64,000 bases of DNA from Emergencia timonensis. GTDB taxonomy: Bacteria > Bacillota > Clostridia > Peptostreptococcales > Anaerovoracaceae. The translations under genes and the position numbers were made by a program. The stretch is taken from positions 248,001-312,000 of the forward strand of contig NZ_FLKM01000008.1 of the NCBI RefSeq assembly GCF_900086585.1. Direction: 5' to 3'. Positions within the stretch are counted from its first letter, which is position 1. Each line of letters begins with the position of its first letter. Below the pieces are notes generated by a model that was not told the DNA's origin, searched no databases, and saw only the letters and a list, made by a program, of their open reading frames with translations. Shown here one piece after another: positions 1 to 9,163 of the stretch.

Positions 1-400
1 CCTTGCCGGCTGCCTCACAATTAGGCGAACCATACCGATGGGAATCTTCCGCGGTGATTGCAATCACTTTTTTTTCTAATAGAGCATCGACCTCTGCCTT
101 ATGGGCTGCTGGATGAATACAGCAATAGATAATCTGTCCCTCTCTCATCAAATCGTATTCACTCTCTTCAATTTCTTTCACCTTTGCAACAAAATCGCAG
201 TTCTGCCAAATTTCTTCATTTGATGCCGTCATTGTTGCACCTGCTTGTTCGTATTCTTCGTCATCAAAACCGGCAGCATAGCCAGCTTTCCTTGCTACAT
301 ATACGTCGTGTCCGTCTTCTGTCAAAATGCTGACTTCAGCGGGTGTTGCTACAACGCGGTACTCTCCGTTTTTAATGTCTTTTAATACACCAAATTTCAT
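1..400 (-). CDS. Alanine dehydrogenase-like protein, N-terminal part (runs off window)
   Basis: Seen: an open frame from the ATG at 398-400 to the window edge, 133 codons, starting MKFGVLKDIKNGEYRVVATP and containing GHDVYVARKAGYAAGF and an REGQIIYCCIHPAA stretch. Known: this is the N-terminal domain pattern of the alanine dehydrogenase/transhydrogenase family, which oxidises L-alanine to pyruvate with NAD. An AAGGAAG ribosome site lies upstream. Inference: alanine is a product of the OrtAB thiolase encoded further on, so this enzyme could reoxidise it. The catalytic and NAD-binding half lies outside the window, so related opine or lysine dehydrogenases cannot be excluded. Confidence 0.65.
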   Translation of the reverse strand, partial: MKFGVLKDIKNGEYRVVATPAEVSILTEDGHDVYVARKAGYAAGFDDEEYEQAGATMTASNEEIWQNCDFVAKVKEIEESEYDLMREGQIIYCCIHPAAHKAEVDALLEKKVIAITAEDSHRYGSPNCEAAGK

Positions 401-610
401 TTCTTTCTACTTCCTTTCCGCTTGCTCCCGGTATGCAAGAAATGCTGCCGAAAGCGACAATAGACAAGATAATATCCAATTTTATATATTAACTGCAAGA
501 GCTGTGCCATCGTAAAAAGGTTGAATCGTCAGCCATATTTTGATTATCATTCCGCATATACGCCAGTTTATGAGCGATTCAAGCCAACAAATGAGCGGTT
601 AAATAATATC

Positions 611-1295
611 TCATTCCTTTGCCTTTCGGCTCAAGTTCTGTCTTGGAACTCCTAATACAGCTGCTGCCCTGGCAATATTGCCATCTGTCTTTTTGAAGGC
701 CGATTTGATGAGACAGCGCGCATAACCAGAAAACCTCTCGGTCAGAGGCCGATCCATATTCTTAAAATATTTGCCTCCTTTTTACAACATTTGCAGTTTG
801 TTTTCAATATGACCCAGCTCCAAAATGTCTGCATCGTCTTCCGCCATACCGACACCATATGCTATGGTATTCTCTAATTCCATTACATTCCCCTTCCATT
901 GCAATTCGCTGAGTTCCTGGTAAAGCTTCTTAGAAACTTTATGAGTTTTCTCGCCATATAACTTATTATACAAGAAAAGTGTTCCCCCGTCGGCAAGCTC
1001 CAAAAGTCCCATATTATCTACTGCACCTGTAAATGCCCCTTTTGATGTGCCAAAAAGGATGCTTTCCATCAAGTTCGCCGGGATAGACGCGCAATTTTGA
1101 ATTATAAAAGGTCCGTGCTGCCGTTTACTCGCATTGTGAAGAGAATGGGCTGCCAATTCTTTGCCCTTACCTGTCTCTCCGTAAATCAACACAGGCATGT
1201 CCGTCTGGGCCAGCCTCTCTCATACGAAGTGTCCTTCTTATTTCATTGTACTTCCTCTTAGGAAACGAGTCAAACAAAAGATGGAAGAGTCTGTA
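611..1295 (-). pseudogene. Decayed sigma-54-dependent transcriptional activator
   Basis: Seen in pieces. About 1215-1295 reads [21 protein letters not shown] frameshift near 1215 leads into [19 protein letters not shown] (782-1198), with the [20 protein letters not shown] and GAFTGAVDN motifs. After GGTLFL about 100 residues are missing, including the Walker B Asp-Glu and the arginine finger region; the frame resumes at [11 protein letters not shown]. An in-frame TAA at 782-784 separates this from a Fis-type helix-turn-helix (611-757, ending GVPRQNLSRKAKE). Walker A is also altered (GETGKGKE, where GETGTGKE is usual). The closest intact relative in the window is the activator at 15945-17336. 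Frameshift, deletion and stop make function very unlikely. Confidence 0.85.
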
Positions 1296-1303
1296 TTCTC
1301 AGA

Positions 1304-1332
1304 TTGCTTTTGCAGACATTAATTGATATAAT
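1304..1332 (+). promoter_or_regulatory. Sigma-70-type promoter of the hybrid kinase gene
   Basis: TTGCTT at 1304-1309, a 17-bp spacer and a perfect TATAAT at 1327-1332. The predicted start near 1339 lies upstream of the ATG at 1372. It also rules out the upstream GTG at 1333, which touches the -10 box. Confidence 0.6.
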
Positions 1333-1371
1333 GTGAACAAGCTTAAAAAATTGAAGAATGGTGAATCAATC

Positions 1372-4128
1372 ATGGAAAATACATATATAAAACAGATAAA
1401 CAAATGCCCAACCGCCGTTGACAGCCTCAATGTCAGCGTTATCTGCTGTTCGCTGGACAAAGATTTGACCATACGCTGGCATAACTCTTGTTTTTTTGAA
1501 AGCACTGGTTATTCCAGGGAAGACTTTGTTGCTCTTTTCAGCAGTCTGCGGCAGTTTTATGCAGAGTACCCCGCCGATTTTGAAACAATAACGGAACAAA
1601 TATCCCACGCCGCAAGCCATGCTGCCGAAGCCTTCGCGGCCGTACGGCTGCCAAAAAAAGGCGGCGATTTCTTCTGGACACGCCTTTCATATACGATTAC
1701 AGACAATACTGCCGAAGGGGAATCACTCCTACAGGTCGTCTTTACGGATATCGATGCTTTGATACAGGAAAACGAGCACCTATCGGCTTTACATACGCAA
1801 AAACTGCAGTACTTTTATTGGATGATGGACTTGTACACAGGAAATATCTATATCTCCGATATGGAGACTTATGAGCTGCTGTATCTGAATGAAACGTCCT
1901 GCCACACGTTAGGCTGTAAAAAAAATGAACTTTTAGGGAAAAAATGCTACGAAGTAATTCAAGGGCGATCATCCCCCTGTCCATTCTGCACTAATAAATA
2001 TCTGACAGCCGATGCATTTTATGAGTGGGAATATGACAATCCAGTTTTAAGACGAACCTTTATGATAAAAAACCGTATGATTAATTGGAAGGGGCGAGCA
2101 GCCAGAATTGAACTTTCGCATGATATGTACAGCACCGAATATAAGCTGGCAAAGAAAGACCGTGAACGGGAAGCTTTACTGGCCTCAATATCCGGCGGTT
2201 TTGCACGTCTGGATGCCAGAGACTATTCTACAATCCTCTGGTATGGTTCAGAATTTCTTAATTTAATCGGTTACACCGCAGAGCAGTTTGAAAAGGAATT
2301 GCATTCTCAATGCAGTTACGTACATCCCGATGATCTAATGCGTATCCTTCCGATGATGCAGGCAGTTGATGAGACCGGGACAAACCTCATCACAGAAGCC
2401 AGAATTATCACTCGCAGCGGAAAAATAAAAATTTTTACGTTGACATTGTATTATATCAACGCAGAGGATAGTTGGGACGGAATCCCTTCTTTTTACAGTA
2501 TCGGCATTGATGTAACCAAGGATAGAGAAGAACAGATGCGACAGCGCCAAGCATTAGAAGATGCCTACCAAGCTGCTCGTGTTGCAAACAATGCAAAGAG
2601 TAACTTCTTATCTGCCATGTCTCACGATATCCGCACACCTATGAACGCTATCATGGGCATGACCTCCATCGCACAGGCAAATCTGCATAGTCCGGAGAAA
2701 GTAGGTTCTTGTCTGGATAAGATCAACGTTGCCAGCCAACATCTTCTGACTCTGCTCAATGAGGTCTTAGACATGTCTAAAATTGAAAGCGGTAAAATTG
2801 ATTTATCTGCCGAGGTAATCAGTCTGCCAGAATTGGTTCAGAATTTGATAGATATGTGCCAGCCACTCATTGCAGAGAAAAAGCAGGAATTGAAAGTAAT
2901 TGCAAATCAAGTGCAGCATGAGACGGTCATTGCTGACGGCGGCCGTTTGCAGCAGGCCTTCATGAATTTGCTGACAAACGCGATGAAGTACACCCCTGAA
3001 GGAGGCAGTATCACGATAAAAATTCGAGAGCTACCATCCGTAATCAAAGGTAAAGGACAATATGAGTTCGACTTTCAGGATAACGGCATCGGTATGTCAG
3101 AAGATTTTATCACGCATATTTTCGAGCCCTTCACTAGAGCGGAGGATACGAGGATCAGTAAAATACCAGGCACCGGCCTTGGTATGGCCATCACAGAAAA
3201 CATCATCAGCATGATGAATGGAACCATTCAAGTAAAGAGTCAATTGGGGAGAGGAAGTGAATTTACAGTAGCCGTTCCTCTGGAACTTCCTTTGGAAGAG
3301 GATGCATATGACGAAACGTTAGCAGGTCTTAGAGTCCTCATCGTTGACGACGATCAAACTGTATGTGAAAGTGTTGCTTCTCTTTTAAGTGAGCTGGGTC
3401 TGTGCGCCGATTGGGTGTTAAGTGGTGCAGAAGCCGTAGATCACATCATAGCGACCCACGGCGCAGGCAGCGATTACTATGCAATCATGCTGGACTGGCG
3501 GATGCCGGATATGAGCGGTCTCGAAACGCTGAAAGAAATTCGCAGGCGGCTAGACAGTCACATCCCCGTCATCGTTATTTCCTCCTATAATTACTCTTAT
3601 ATCGAGGAAGAATTTGTAGAAGCAGGTGCGGATGGATTTATAACAAAGCCGCTGTTCAAATCAAAACTGCACCATGTTCTGCAGGCCTTTTGTAAGCAGA
3701 TGCCAGGACAGCCGCCTATCGGGCGAGAAGCGGAAGTAACCCCTATCTTAGCCGGTAAGCGGATTTTGCTGGTGGAAGACAACGATCTGAATCGTGAGAT
3801 CGCCGTTGAACTGCTGCAAATGCATGGCGTTCTTGTAGATGCGGTGAGAAACGGACAAGAGGCAGTCAATAGGTTTTTAGACACGCCGTCTGGAACCTAC
3901 GATTGTATCCTGATGGATATTCAAATGCCCATTATGAACGGCTATGAGGCGACACAAGCAATTCGTGCGCTAAATCGTAATGACGCCAAAAGAATTCCTA
4001 TTCTTGCACTATCGGCCAATACCTTTACCTCCGACTTAGGCAAGGCCTTCAATGTCGGAATGAACGATCATATAGCCAAGCCAATTGACATTCAGCATTT
4101 AATTGAAGTTCTTCAAAAGTGGATGTAA
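1372..4128 (+). CDS. Hybrid sensor histidine kinase with PAS domains and two receiver domains
   Basis: About 918 residues. Seen: PAS-like regions in the N-terminal half (for example NETSCHTLGCKKNELLGK and the PDDLMRILPMM block), then an H-box (NFLSAMSHDIRTPMNAIMGM), an ATPase domain with DNGIGMSEDF and GTGLGMAI, and two receivers (RVLIVDDD with LDWRMPDMSG; RILLVEDN with LMDIQMPIMNG). No transmembrane segment or HPt domain is evident, so it should be a soluble kinase that relays to an HPt protein elsewhere. I chose ATG 1372 because the earlier GTG overlaps the promoter. It stands alone, divergent from a dead sigma-54 activator. The ligand is unknown; a Cys-rich PAS stretch (SSPCPFCTNKY) may be functional. 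Confidence 0.85.
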   Translation: MENTYIKQINKCPTAVDSLNVSVICCSLDKDLTIRWHNSCFFESTGYSREDFVALFSSLRQFYAEYPADFETITEQISHAASHAAEAFAAVRLPKKGGDFFWTRLSYTITDNTAEGESLLQVVFTDIDALIQENEHLSALHTQKLQYFYWMMDLYTGNIYISDMETYELLYLNETSCHTLGCKKNELLGKKCYEVIQGRSSPCPFCTNKYLTADAFYEWEYDNPVLRRTFMIKNRMINWKGRAARIELSHDMYSTEYKLAKKDREREALLASISGGFARLDARDYSTILWYGSEFLNLIGYTAEQFEKELHSQCSYVHPDDLMRILPMMQAVDETGTNLITEARIITRSGKIKIFTLTLYYINAEDSWDGIPSFYSIGIDVTKDREEQMRQRQALEDAYQAARVANNAKSNFLSAMSHDIRTPMNAIMGMTSIAQANLHSPEKVGSCLDKINVASQHLLTLLNEVLDMSKIESGKIDLSAEVISLPELVQNLIDMCQPLIAEKKQELKVIANQVQHETVIADGGRLQQAFMNLLTNAMKYTPEGGSITIKIRELPSVIKGKGQYEFDFQDNGIGMSEDFITHIFEPFTRAEDTRISKIPGTGLGMAITENIISMMNGTIQVKSQLGRGSEFTVAVPLELPLEEDAYDETLAGLRVLIVDDDQTVCESVASLLSELGLCADWVLSGAEAVDHIIATHGAGSDYYAIMLDWRMPDMSGLETLKEIRRRLDSHIPVIVISSYNYSYIEEEFVEAGADGFITKPLFKSKLHHVLQAFCKQMPGQPPIGREAEVTPILAGKRILLVEDNDLNREIAVELLQMHGVLVDAVRNGQEAVNRFLDTPSGTYDCILMDIQMPIMNGYEATQAIRALNRNDAKRIPILALSANTFTSDLGKAFNVGMNDHIAKPIDIQHLIEVLQKWM

Positions 4129-4340
4129 AATGGAGTCTATGACGAAAGAAAATACCGATTCTGAAGGCTGATGCCATTAAGGAAGTATTGAGGAACCTTC
4201 TGATCGGGCAGTCGGCAAGCGGAATGTGACAACAGAAGACGGGCGGGGCTGTAAGCGCCGCTCATCTTGACCGTTGACTGGCTCGGCTTGCTTTGCTATT
4301 TCCCCAGTTATGCAGCTACGGCGTATCCCCCTACGCCCAA

Positions 4341-4802
4341 TTATGATAAACATTTCACCAAAGTGGTTATTTGCCATTCCCTTTCCGCAATGACCGCTTC
4401 TTTGTTGTCTGGTTGCAGGATATTAACAACCTTGACTGCATAGTCAGAGGCCACCATCGCGTGTTCTCTCATATGACCAGTACCGACAGCCTGCCCAATA
4501 ACTCTTAAAATAGCTATATGCAACACATCTTCAGTTGCTTTGCTTAATGCGTGAATTTTGAAACCGGCTTGTCTCACATCGTGCATTCGCGCTTGCCCAT
4601 TCTGCCAAGCCTCATTGACGTCAAAACCGTTGAGGATCGTTTCGTTTTCTGCATCGGCAAACCCTGCAATATCCATGATGTGCTTTGCTAAAAGTATCGA
4701 CCATTTTGCCAGTATTGTTTGTGAAGCAGTGTCATAAATTCCATCCAGTTTTTGACGCAATTCCACCGCGTCGTCTATTTTAATCTTTGTTTGTGTCGGC
4801 AT
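4341..4802 (-). CDS. Imm-5-like putative immunity protein
   Basis: 153 residues, AGGAG ribosome site before ATG 4802. Seen: an all-helical, Ala/His-rich protein with ARMHDVRQAGFKIHALSKA, then IGQAVGTGHMREHAMVASDY and a C-terminal AEREWQ. Known: this pattern (xxARRAA...AHAAAR...AxGQAVATAHVxxHA) resembles the Imm-5-like family of putative polymorphic-toxin immunity proteins. No toxin gene is next to it. It converges on the kinase gene in a stretch with mobile-element debris, so it is probably an orphan antitoxin-like gene. The family call rests on motif memory only. Confidence 0.5.
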   Translation of the reverse strand: MPTQTKIKIDDAVELRQKLDGIYDTASQTILAKWSILLAKHIMDIAGFADAENETILNGFDVNEAWQNGQARMHDVRQAGFKIHALSKATEDVLHIAILRVIGQAVGTGHMREHAMVASDYAVKVVNILQPDNKEAVIAEREWQITTLVKCLS

Positions 4803-5039
4803 ACAACTCTCCTATTTCATCAGATGAAAGCCGTACTAATTAATTCTGTTGGCATTTTCTTGGCTCGCCATCTTAGTCAGCTTACGTTTTTTTCATTCTA
4901 CCACAAAACCGAGTGCGTGGAAATAGTGTGTTTTAGCCGGATTTTCAACCTTTTGGATATACGGGACGGGCGATCAAAAAGTATAGACTTGTGTTAGTTT
5001 ATCAATGGACAAGCAGAGTGAATGATCGTCCGAAAAAGA

Positions 5040-5265
5040 TATCGCCGGATGGGGAAGTACCGCCATAAGGCCGCCACTTGTGGATAAAATGTCCAGCAGG
5101 CACTTTGGGTCCCCTTGGCCCGAAGCAGGTCAGCGTACTAACGCCGCAATACGGCGCAGGAATGGGGATGGATCGGCTTTCAGGGGGGAACGGGTGCAGC
5201 AGGTAGAAATCAGCTATAACTGTGTCGGCGTGATTGAACTACCGGGCATCAACAAAACGGCATAG
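5040..5265 (+). pseudogene. Possible C-terminal relic of a large serine recombinase
   Basis: Only the last part is suggestive: ERVQQVEISYNCVGVIELP (about 5187-5250) resembles the end of DUF4368-type serine recombinases (typically QQVDIYYNFIG). Upstream sequence has stops in this frame and no start. The rest of 4810-5250 holds no gene I can support. This would mark a former integrative element. Confidence 0.28.
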
Positions 5266-5283
5266 CCAAAACTGACTATGCCG
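5252..5283 (-). terminator. Rho-independent terminator of the ornithine operon
   Basis: Inverted repeat CGGCATAG (5258-5265) / CTATGCCG (5276-5283) with a 10-nt loop. On the minus strand it is followed by TTTTGTT. It lies 76 bp past the stop of the racemase gene. Confidence 0.75.
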
Positions 5284-5358
5284 CTCGCTGTAATAATACT
5301 TCTTTTCAGATCTCATGCTACTTTTTTTATACCCTTGTCAAGTAAAATTCTCCTCTGC

Positions 5359-6450
5359 TTACTTGATGTAATCCTTCTCCACATATGGGCTGGTAGCCGT
5401 CTTCAGCATGCCGCCGTATCCCAGTTCGAACTCGACGATATCGCCTACCTTGTATTCTCTGTCACAGTGAGTCACGTCGAGGATGATATGGTCGGAACTG
5501 CCGCCCATGATTTCCACCTGGGGATCGCATGGCGTCATGCTGCCCAGATCTGTGTCCTGCTTACCGATGCCGATGATGGCCCTCTTCATGATTCCTCTGT
5601 CCTCATAGTATGGCTTTTCACCGAAGGCATCGACACCGACTTCTCCAATCGGGAGGGATGGTTTTTCTTTCAGTTCGATAATCTGTGCCTGCAGAATCAA
5701 TCCGTCACTGACTGTTCCCGGCAGCTTTGTCTCGTAGGCCGTATCGTTACCCAGAAGGAAAGATTCTCCTAGACGCAGGTTATTGATACCTTCTGGCAGC
5801 TCACCTTTGTCGACTAGATAAATAGAGCTGGAATTTCCGCCAGACACCATTTCCAGTTTGATGCCGTACTTCGTTTCCAAATCCCTGGCGATGGCAACCA
5901 GCTGGGATAGGTTCTCGTTTTTCGGAATGATGGCGCCATAGCAGGTCAGATTGACACCGATGCCATAGAGATTGACGTTCTCCATCTTGAGGATTTCTTC
6001 CACTGCCTCATAAATCAACTCCTGATTCTGAAAGAAGATTCCTTCGCGCAGGTCGCCCAGGTCGATCATCAGCAAAATATCGTGTACTTTTCCAGCCTTG
6101 GCCGCCTCTTCATTGAGCAGTCTGATGGTGGACAGTTCTGAGTTAAAAGAAAGATCCACATATTTTACTACCTCTGCGACTTCACAGTGCATAGGAATGC
6201 GCAGCAAAACCGTCTTTTTGCCATTTGCTCTTGCTGTATCCGCAAAGCCAGCAATATTCTTCACTCTGGAGTCGGCAATAAAATCCACATTTGGATTCTC
6301 CGCTACCATCTTTACCATTTCTTTGTCTGCACAAAGGCCTTTGGTGACGATCATCAGAGAACACTTGCCGTGATTCTTTGTAATCGTCGCACAGGCGTTT
6401 AGGTTGTCTTCCAGTTTCTTTAAATTGATAATTAGTTTTGGATACATCAT
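5359..6450 (-). CDS. orr: Ornithine racemase (alanine racemase-like PLP enzyme)
   Basis: 363 residues. Known: Orr converts L-ornithine to D-ornithine, the substrate of OraSE. Seen: an alanine racemase N-terminal-type barrel with the probable PLP lysine at about K37 in IVTKGLCAD, plus FIADSRVKNI, VSGGNSSSIYL and RLGESFLLGN, typical of the Orr/YhfX-like group. Length fits. The last gene of the ornithine operon, 21 bp after the GlmL-like gene and before a terminator. AAGGAG supports either of two adjacent ATGs (6450 or 6447). Context is the main reason to prefer ornithine over another amino acid. Confidence 0.85.
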   Translation of the reverse strand: MMYPKLIINLKKLEDNLNACATITKNHGKCSLMIVTKGLCADKEMVKMVAENPNVDFIADSRVKNIAGFADTARANGKKTVLLRIPMHCEVAEVVKYVDLSFNSELSTIRLLNEEAAKAGKVHDILLMIDLGDLREGIFFQNQELIYEAVEEILKMENVNLYGIGVNLTCYGAIIPKNENLSQLVAIARDLETKYGIKLEMVSGGNSSSIYLVDKGELPEGINNLRLGESFLLGNDTAYETKLPGTVSDGLILQAQIIELKEKPSLPIGEVGVDAFGEKPYYEDRGIMKRAIIGIGKQDTDLGSMTPCDPQVEIMGGSSDHIILDVTHCDREYKVGDIVEFELGYGGMLKTATSPYVEKDYIK

Positions 6451-6471
6451 TTCTCTCCTTTTTATCTCTTT

Positions 6472-8211
6472 CTATTCTACTCTGTTTGGACAATTTCTTC
6501 TAGTACAGTGCTTGCAGTCGTGAGTGCAGTCTCCCATATACTGACCGCCGTTTTCCGTCTGTGCTGCCCATTTGCCTTTGATGCCGCCGCCTTTACGCAT
6601 TGCAGTCTTTTCATCCGCTTCCGCCATCGCCGCCTTTCTTGCGGCTTCCAGTTCTTCTGCACTGGCGCCGCCGATTGCTTCCTCCTCTTTAAAGGCAGTC
6701 ATATCGTAGCCCATGGCCTCACATTCTTCAATGTGTTTCCTGTACTCTTCTTCTTTTGCTTTTGCTTCTGCCAGTTCACGGTCTACATCAGCCATAAATT
6801 TAGCGTTGACCGCAATCTCCTGCTCTTTCTTTTCCGGGAACTGGAAGTCCAGGCTCTTTTCCAGAAGTCTGATCGCTGCTTCTCTGTATCTCTTCGATAA
6901 AACACCCAGGGAGGCCATGATATAATCGTTATCTACCAAAATCCTGGCGTGCTCTGTCGGGAACAGCATCATGCCTGTTTCGTTATGCTTCGCAATCCCC
7001 TCCATCAATTCGATTCTATGCGGCAGTCTTGTCAAAGCGCCTCCCGTACCAACGATGTATTTCACCTGTGTCAAGTCTTTTCCTTCTGCCACTGTGCTTC
7101 TGCCAGAAGGCCCATAGATGTATCTGATGATGCCGGCATGGCGTTCCACTGCTTTGAGAACCGCTTCTTTCGTCAGACGTTCTACCAGCTTAAATTCATC
7201 CTCTGTTTTCGGAATCGCCACATAGCTTTCCAAGGTTTTTTCTAAGTCGATGCCCATCTTCTCACAGTCTTTTTTCATCTGCTCTTCTCCGATGGACTCG
7301 ATGACTTTCATCCTGTTGACATAGACGCCCAGATCCCCTTCCACCGTCCGCTTGGCCTTCGGTTCTGGTGCAATCATAATCCGGGCGATTTTATCGGACT
7401 CCGTTGCCACAGAATGCAGATCTGTAGTGGCTCCGCCCACGTCAAGAACGATCAAATCGCCTAGACAGTCGTACAAAAGCTTGGTACACTCCATGACTGC
7501 GCCTGGTGTCGGAATAATCGGTCCGTTGACCATATCTCTTACGTGCTCCATGCCCGGTGCATGGATGATATGTTCTTCAAAGGCATCTTGAATCACCTTT
7601 CTGCACGGTTCCACGTTAAGATCGTCAATCTTTGGATATACGTTCTCTACATTATATAACTTCTGTCCGCTTTCCTCATCGAAAATCAGCTTCATCTCTT
7701 CCTGGTTTTCGATATTTCCTGCGTAGATAATCGGGGTATTCAGCCCCAGAGCACGAATCTTTTCAGCATTATCCAGGGCCGTGTCTCTTTCTCCGTAATC
7801 GACACCGCCGGCAATCAAAATCAAATTCGGCTTGATTTCTTTAATCTTGGCTAAGTCTGTCCTTCTCAATTTACCCGCTGTAATGTAATGGATAATGCCG
7901 CCTGCGCCCAGGGCAGCTTCCTTGGCTGCTTTGGCAGTCATATCATATACGAGACCGTGTACCGTCATCTTTAGTCCACCTGCTGCCGAAGAGGTGGCTA
8001 GCATTTCGTCATATTCCAGACTATCGATATTCATCTTCTTGCAGAGATCGTCAACAGCGCCCTGCAGACCAATCCTCACATCTCCGTCAAGGACCGATGT
8101 TGGCGCCTGACCCTGTGCCCAAAATATGGGATTGTCGGTATTTAAATCTTTAAAAGCGTTAACAACTGTGGTTGTCGAGCCGATTTCGGCTACTAATACG
8201 TCTACTTTCAT
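6472..8211 (-). CDS. GlmL/MutL-family protein of the ornithine aminomutase operon
   Basis: 579 residues. Seen: an actin-like ATPase signature near the start (VAEIGSTTT), LATSSAAGGLKMTVHGLV, ILIAGGVDYGE, a second phosphate loop (VLDVGGATTDL), VGTGGAL, and a C-terminal Cys-rich tail (DCTHDCKHCTRRNCPNR). Known: the GlmL/MutL family accompanies B12-dependent mutases such as glutamate mutase and ornithine aminomutase, with a presumed role in maintaining or reactivating the cobalamin enzyme. It lies between a thioesterase gene and orr in the same operon. The Cys cluster could bind a metal. Its exact biochemical role is not established from sequence. Confidence 0.85.
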   Translation of the reverse strand: MKVDVLVAEIGSTTTVVNAFKDLNTDNPIFWAQGQAPTSVLDGDVRIGLQGAVDDLCKKMNIDSLEYDEMLATSSAAGGLKMTVHGLVYDMTAKAAKEAALGAGGIIHYITAGKLRRTDLAKIKEIKPNLILIAGGVDYGERDTALDNAEKIRALGLNTPIIYAGNIENQEEMKLIFDEESGQKLYNVENVYPKIDDLNVEPCRKVIQDAFEEHIIHAPGMEHVRDMVNGPIIPTPGAVMECTKLLYDCLGDLIVLDVGGATTDLHSVATESDKIARIMIAPEPKAKRTVEGDLGVYVNRMKVIESIGEEQMKKDCEKMGIDLEKTLESYVAIPKTEDEFKLVERLTKEAVLKAVERHAGIIRYIYGPSGRSTVAEGKDLTQVKYIVGTGGALTRLPHRIELMEGIAKHNETGMMLFPTEHARILVDNDYIMASLGVLSKRYREAAIRLLEKSLDFQFPEKKEQEIAVNAKFMADVDRELAEAKAKEEEYRKHIEECEAMGYDMTAFKEEEAIGGASAEELEAARKAAMAEADEKTAMRKGGGIKGKWAAQTENGGQYMGDCTHDCKHCTRRNCPNRVE

Positions 8212-8250
8212 CTTATCACCTCTATTTATTGCATATTTTCTATGTTATAA

Positions 8251-8679
8251 CTACAAAGGGAACCAGCTTCCAGTCGCAGTCGCGACCAGCTTTCCACTTT
8301 CTTCACAAATCATTTCTCCCCGCAGTCTGATGATACTCCGCCCATTCTTTACAATATAGGTATGTATGATGGCGTGAGAATCACCGTCAAGGGGCCGCAG
8401 AAAGGACACGTTCAGATCTATCGTAGTGGCTTCACGCCATCCGGCCGCAAAGATGGCCGTCAATCCGATAGCTGAATCAAACATGCTGCTGATAATGCCT
8501 CCATGCACGTCACCTCTCTCATTCTTTTGCCAGGGCTGGGCCGCAAATCGATGGGAAATTCTCTGTTCCTCGAAATTACATCCGTAAAATACCCGTTCCA
8601 GTTTTCTGTCAAAAGGACTGTCATCTTCATATTCTGCTTCAAATCTGAGAACTTCCTGTTCCCATTGTTCTTTGTTCAT
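8251..8679 (-). CDS. PaaI-type hotdog thioesterase
   Basis: 142 residues. Seen: the hotdog core HGGIISSMFDSAIGLTAI, with His-Gly-Gly-x2-Ser as in PaaI/YbgC-like acyl-CoA thioesterases, then TTIDLNVSFLRPL and a beta-rich C-terminus. Known family role: hydrolysis of small acyl-CoA or aryl-CoA esters. Sits in the ornithine operon, where OrtAB consumes CoA and makes acetyl-CoA, so a CoA-recycling or overflow role is possible but inferred. Not part of the classical ornithine cluster. Confidence 0.75.
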   Translation of the reverse strand: MNKEQWEQEVLRFEAEYEDDSPFDRKLERVFYGCNFEEQRISHRFAAQPWQKNERGDVHGGIISSMFDSAIGLTAIFAAGWREATTIDLNVSFLRPLDGDSHAIIHTYIVKNGRSIIRLRGEMICEESGKLVATATGSWFPL

Positions 8680-8691
8680 AGTTAACCTCTT

Positions 8692-9162
8692 CTAAAAATA
8701 CTTCACATAAAAATACATCTCCGCCGGAGCGTATCCCACTGCCGTGTAAAACTCCCTCGCATTGGGGTTGGTTGCCTCGGAATGAAACTGAATCCGCTTG
8801 CATCCCAGTTCTTTGGCAAACGCTTCTATATATGCTAAGGCTTTTTTGCCATATCCTTTCCCACGATGCTCCTCTCTGATAAACAGGTCATCCAGGTAAA
8901 GGGCTTTGCCGTGAGACCAAACGCTGAAGATCGTCATCAGGTTGGCAAAACCAACGGGCGCTCCATCTTCTTCAAAAATCAGCAGACTGATCAGTTCCGG
9001 CGAGGAGAGGGCTTCTTCAAAAGTCTGGGCAAACCGCTGGTCGCTGACCCTGCTGACTCCGTTCCACAAACCATCATCCTGACTCTCATAGACGATGAAT
9101 TCTCGGTTTAATTTAATCCACAGACTTGCATCCTTTTGCACACACTTCCTGTAGGTAAACAT
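8692..9162 (-). CDS. GNAT-family N-acetyltransferase
   Basis: 156 residues from the ATG at 9160-9162, which follows GGAGGTG with a 4-nt spacer; the longer in-frame start at 9177 overlaps the previous gene. Seen: the GNAT core LYLDDLFIREEHRGKGYGKKAL (acetyl-CoA pyrophosphate loop R-G-x-G-Y-G-K), then CKRIQFHSEATNPNAREFY. Substrate unknown; small amines or polyamines are plausible in an ornithine operon. The start lies one base from the stop of the cyclase gene, so the two are translationally linked. Confidence 0.75.
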   Translation of the reverse strand: MFTYRKCVQKDASLWIKLNREFIVYESQDDGLWNGVSRVSDQRFAQTFEEALSSPELISLLIFEEDGAPVGFANLMTIFSVWSHGKALYLDDLFIREEHRGKGYGKKALAYIEAFAKELGCKRIQFHSEATNPNAREFYTAVGYAPAEMYFYVKYF

Positions 9163-9163
9163 C

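Noticed and set aside
541..600. TTGAATCG...CGATTCAA inverted repeat upstream of the alanine dehydrogenase-like gene
   Set aside because: Loop of nearly 50 nt with one flanking mismatch; too weak to call a site.
4177..4377. Possible small minus-strand gene between the kinase and the Imm-5-like gene
   Set aside because: Overlaps the end of the Imm-5-like gene, no ribosome site, low-complexity Arg/Pro content; may be mobile-element debris but cannot be supported.
5278..5772. 164-codon plus-strand frame over the racemase gene
   Set aside because: Shadow of orr; no homology pattern and no ribosome site.
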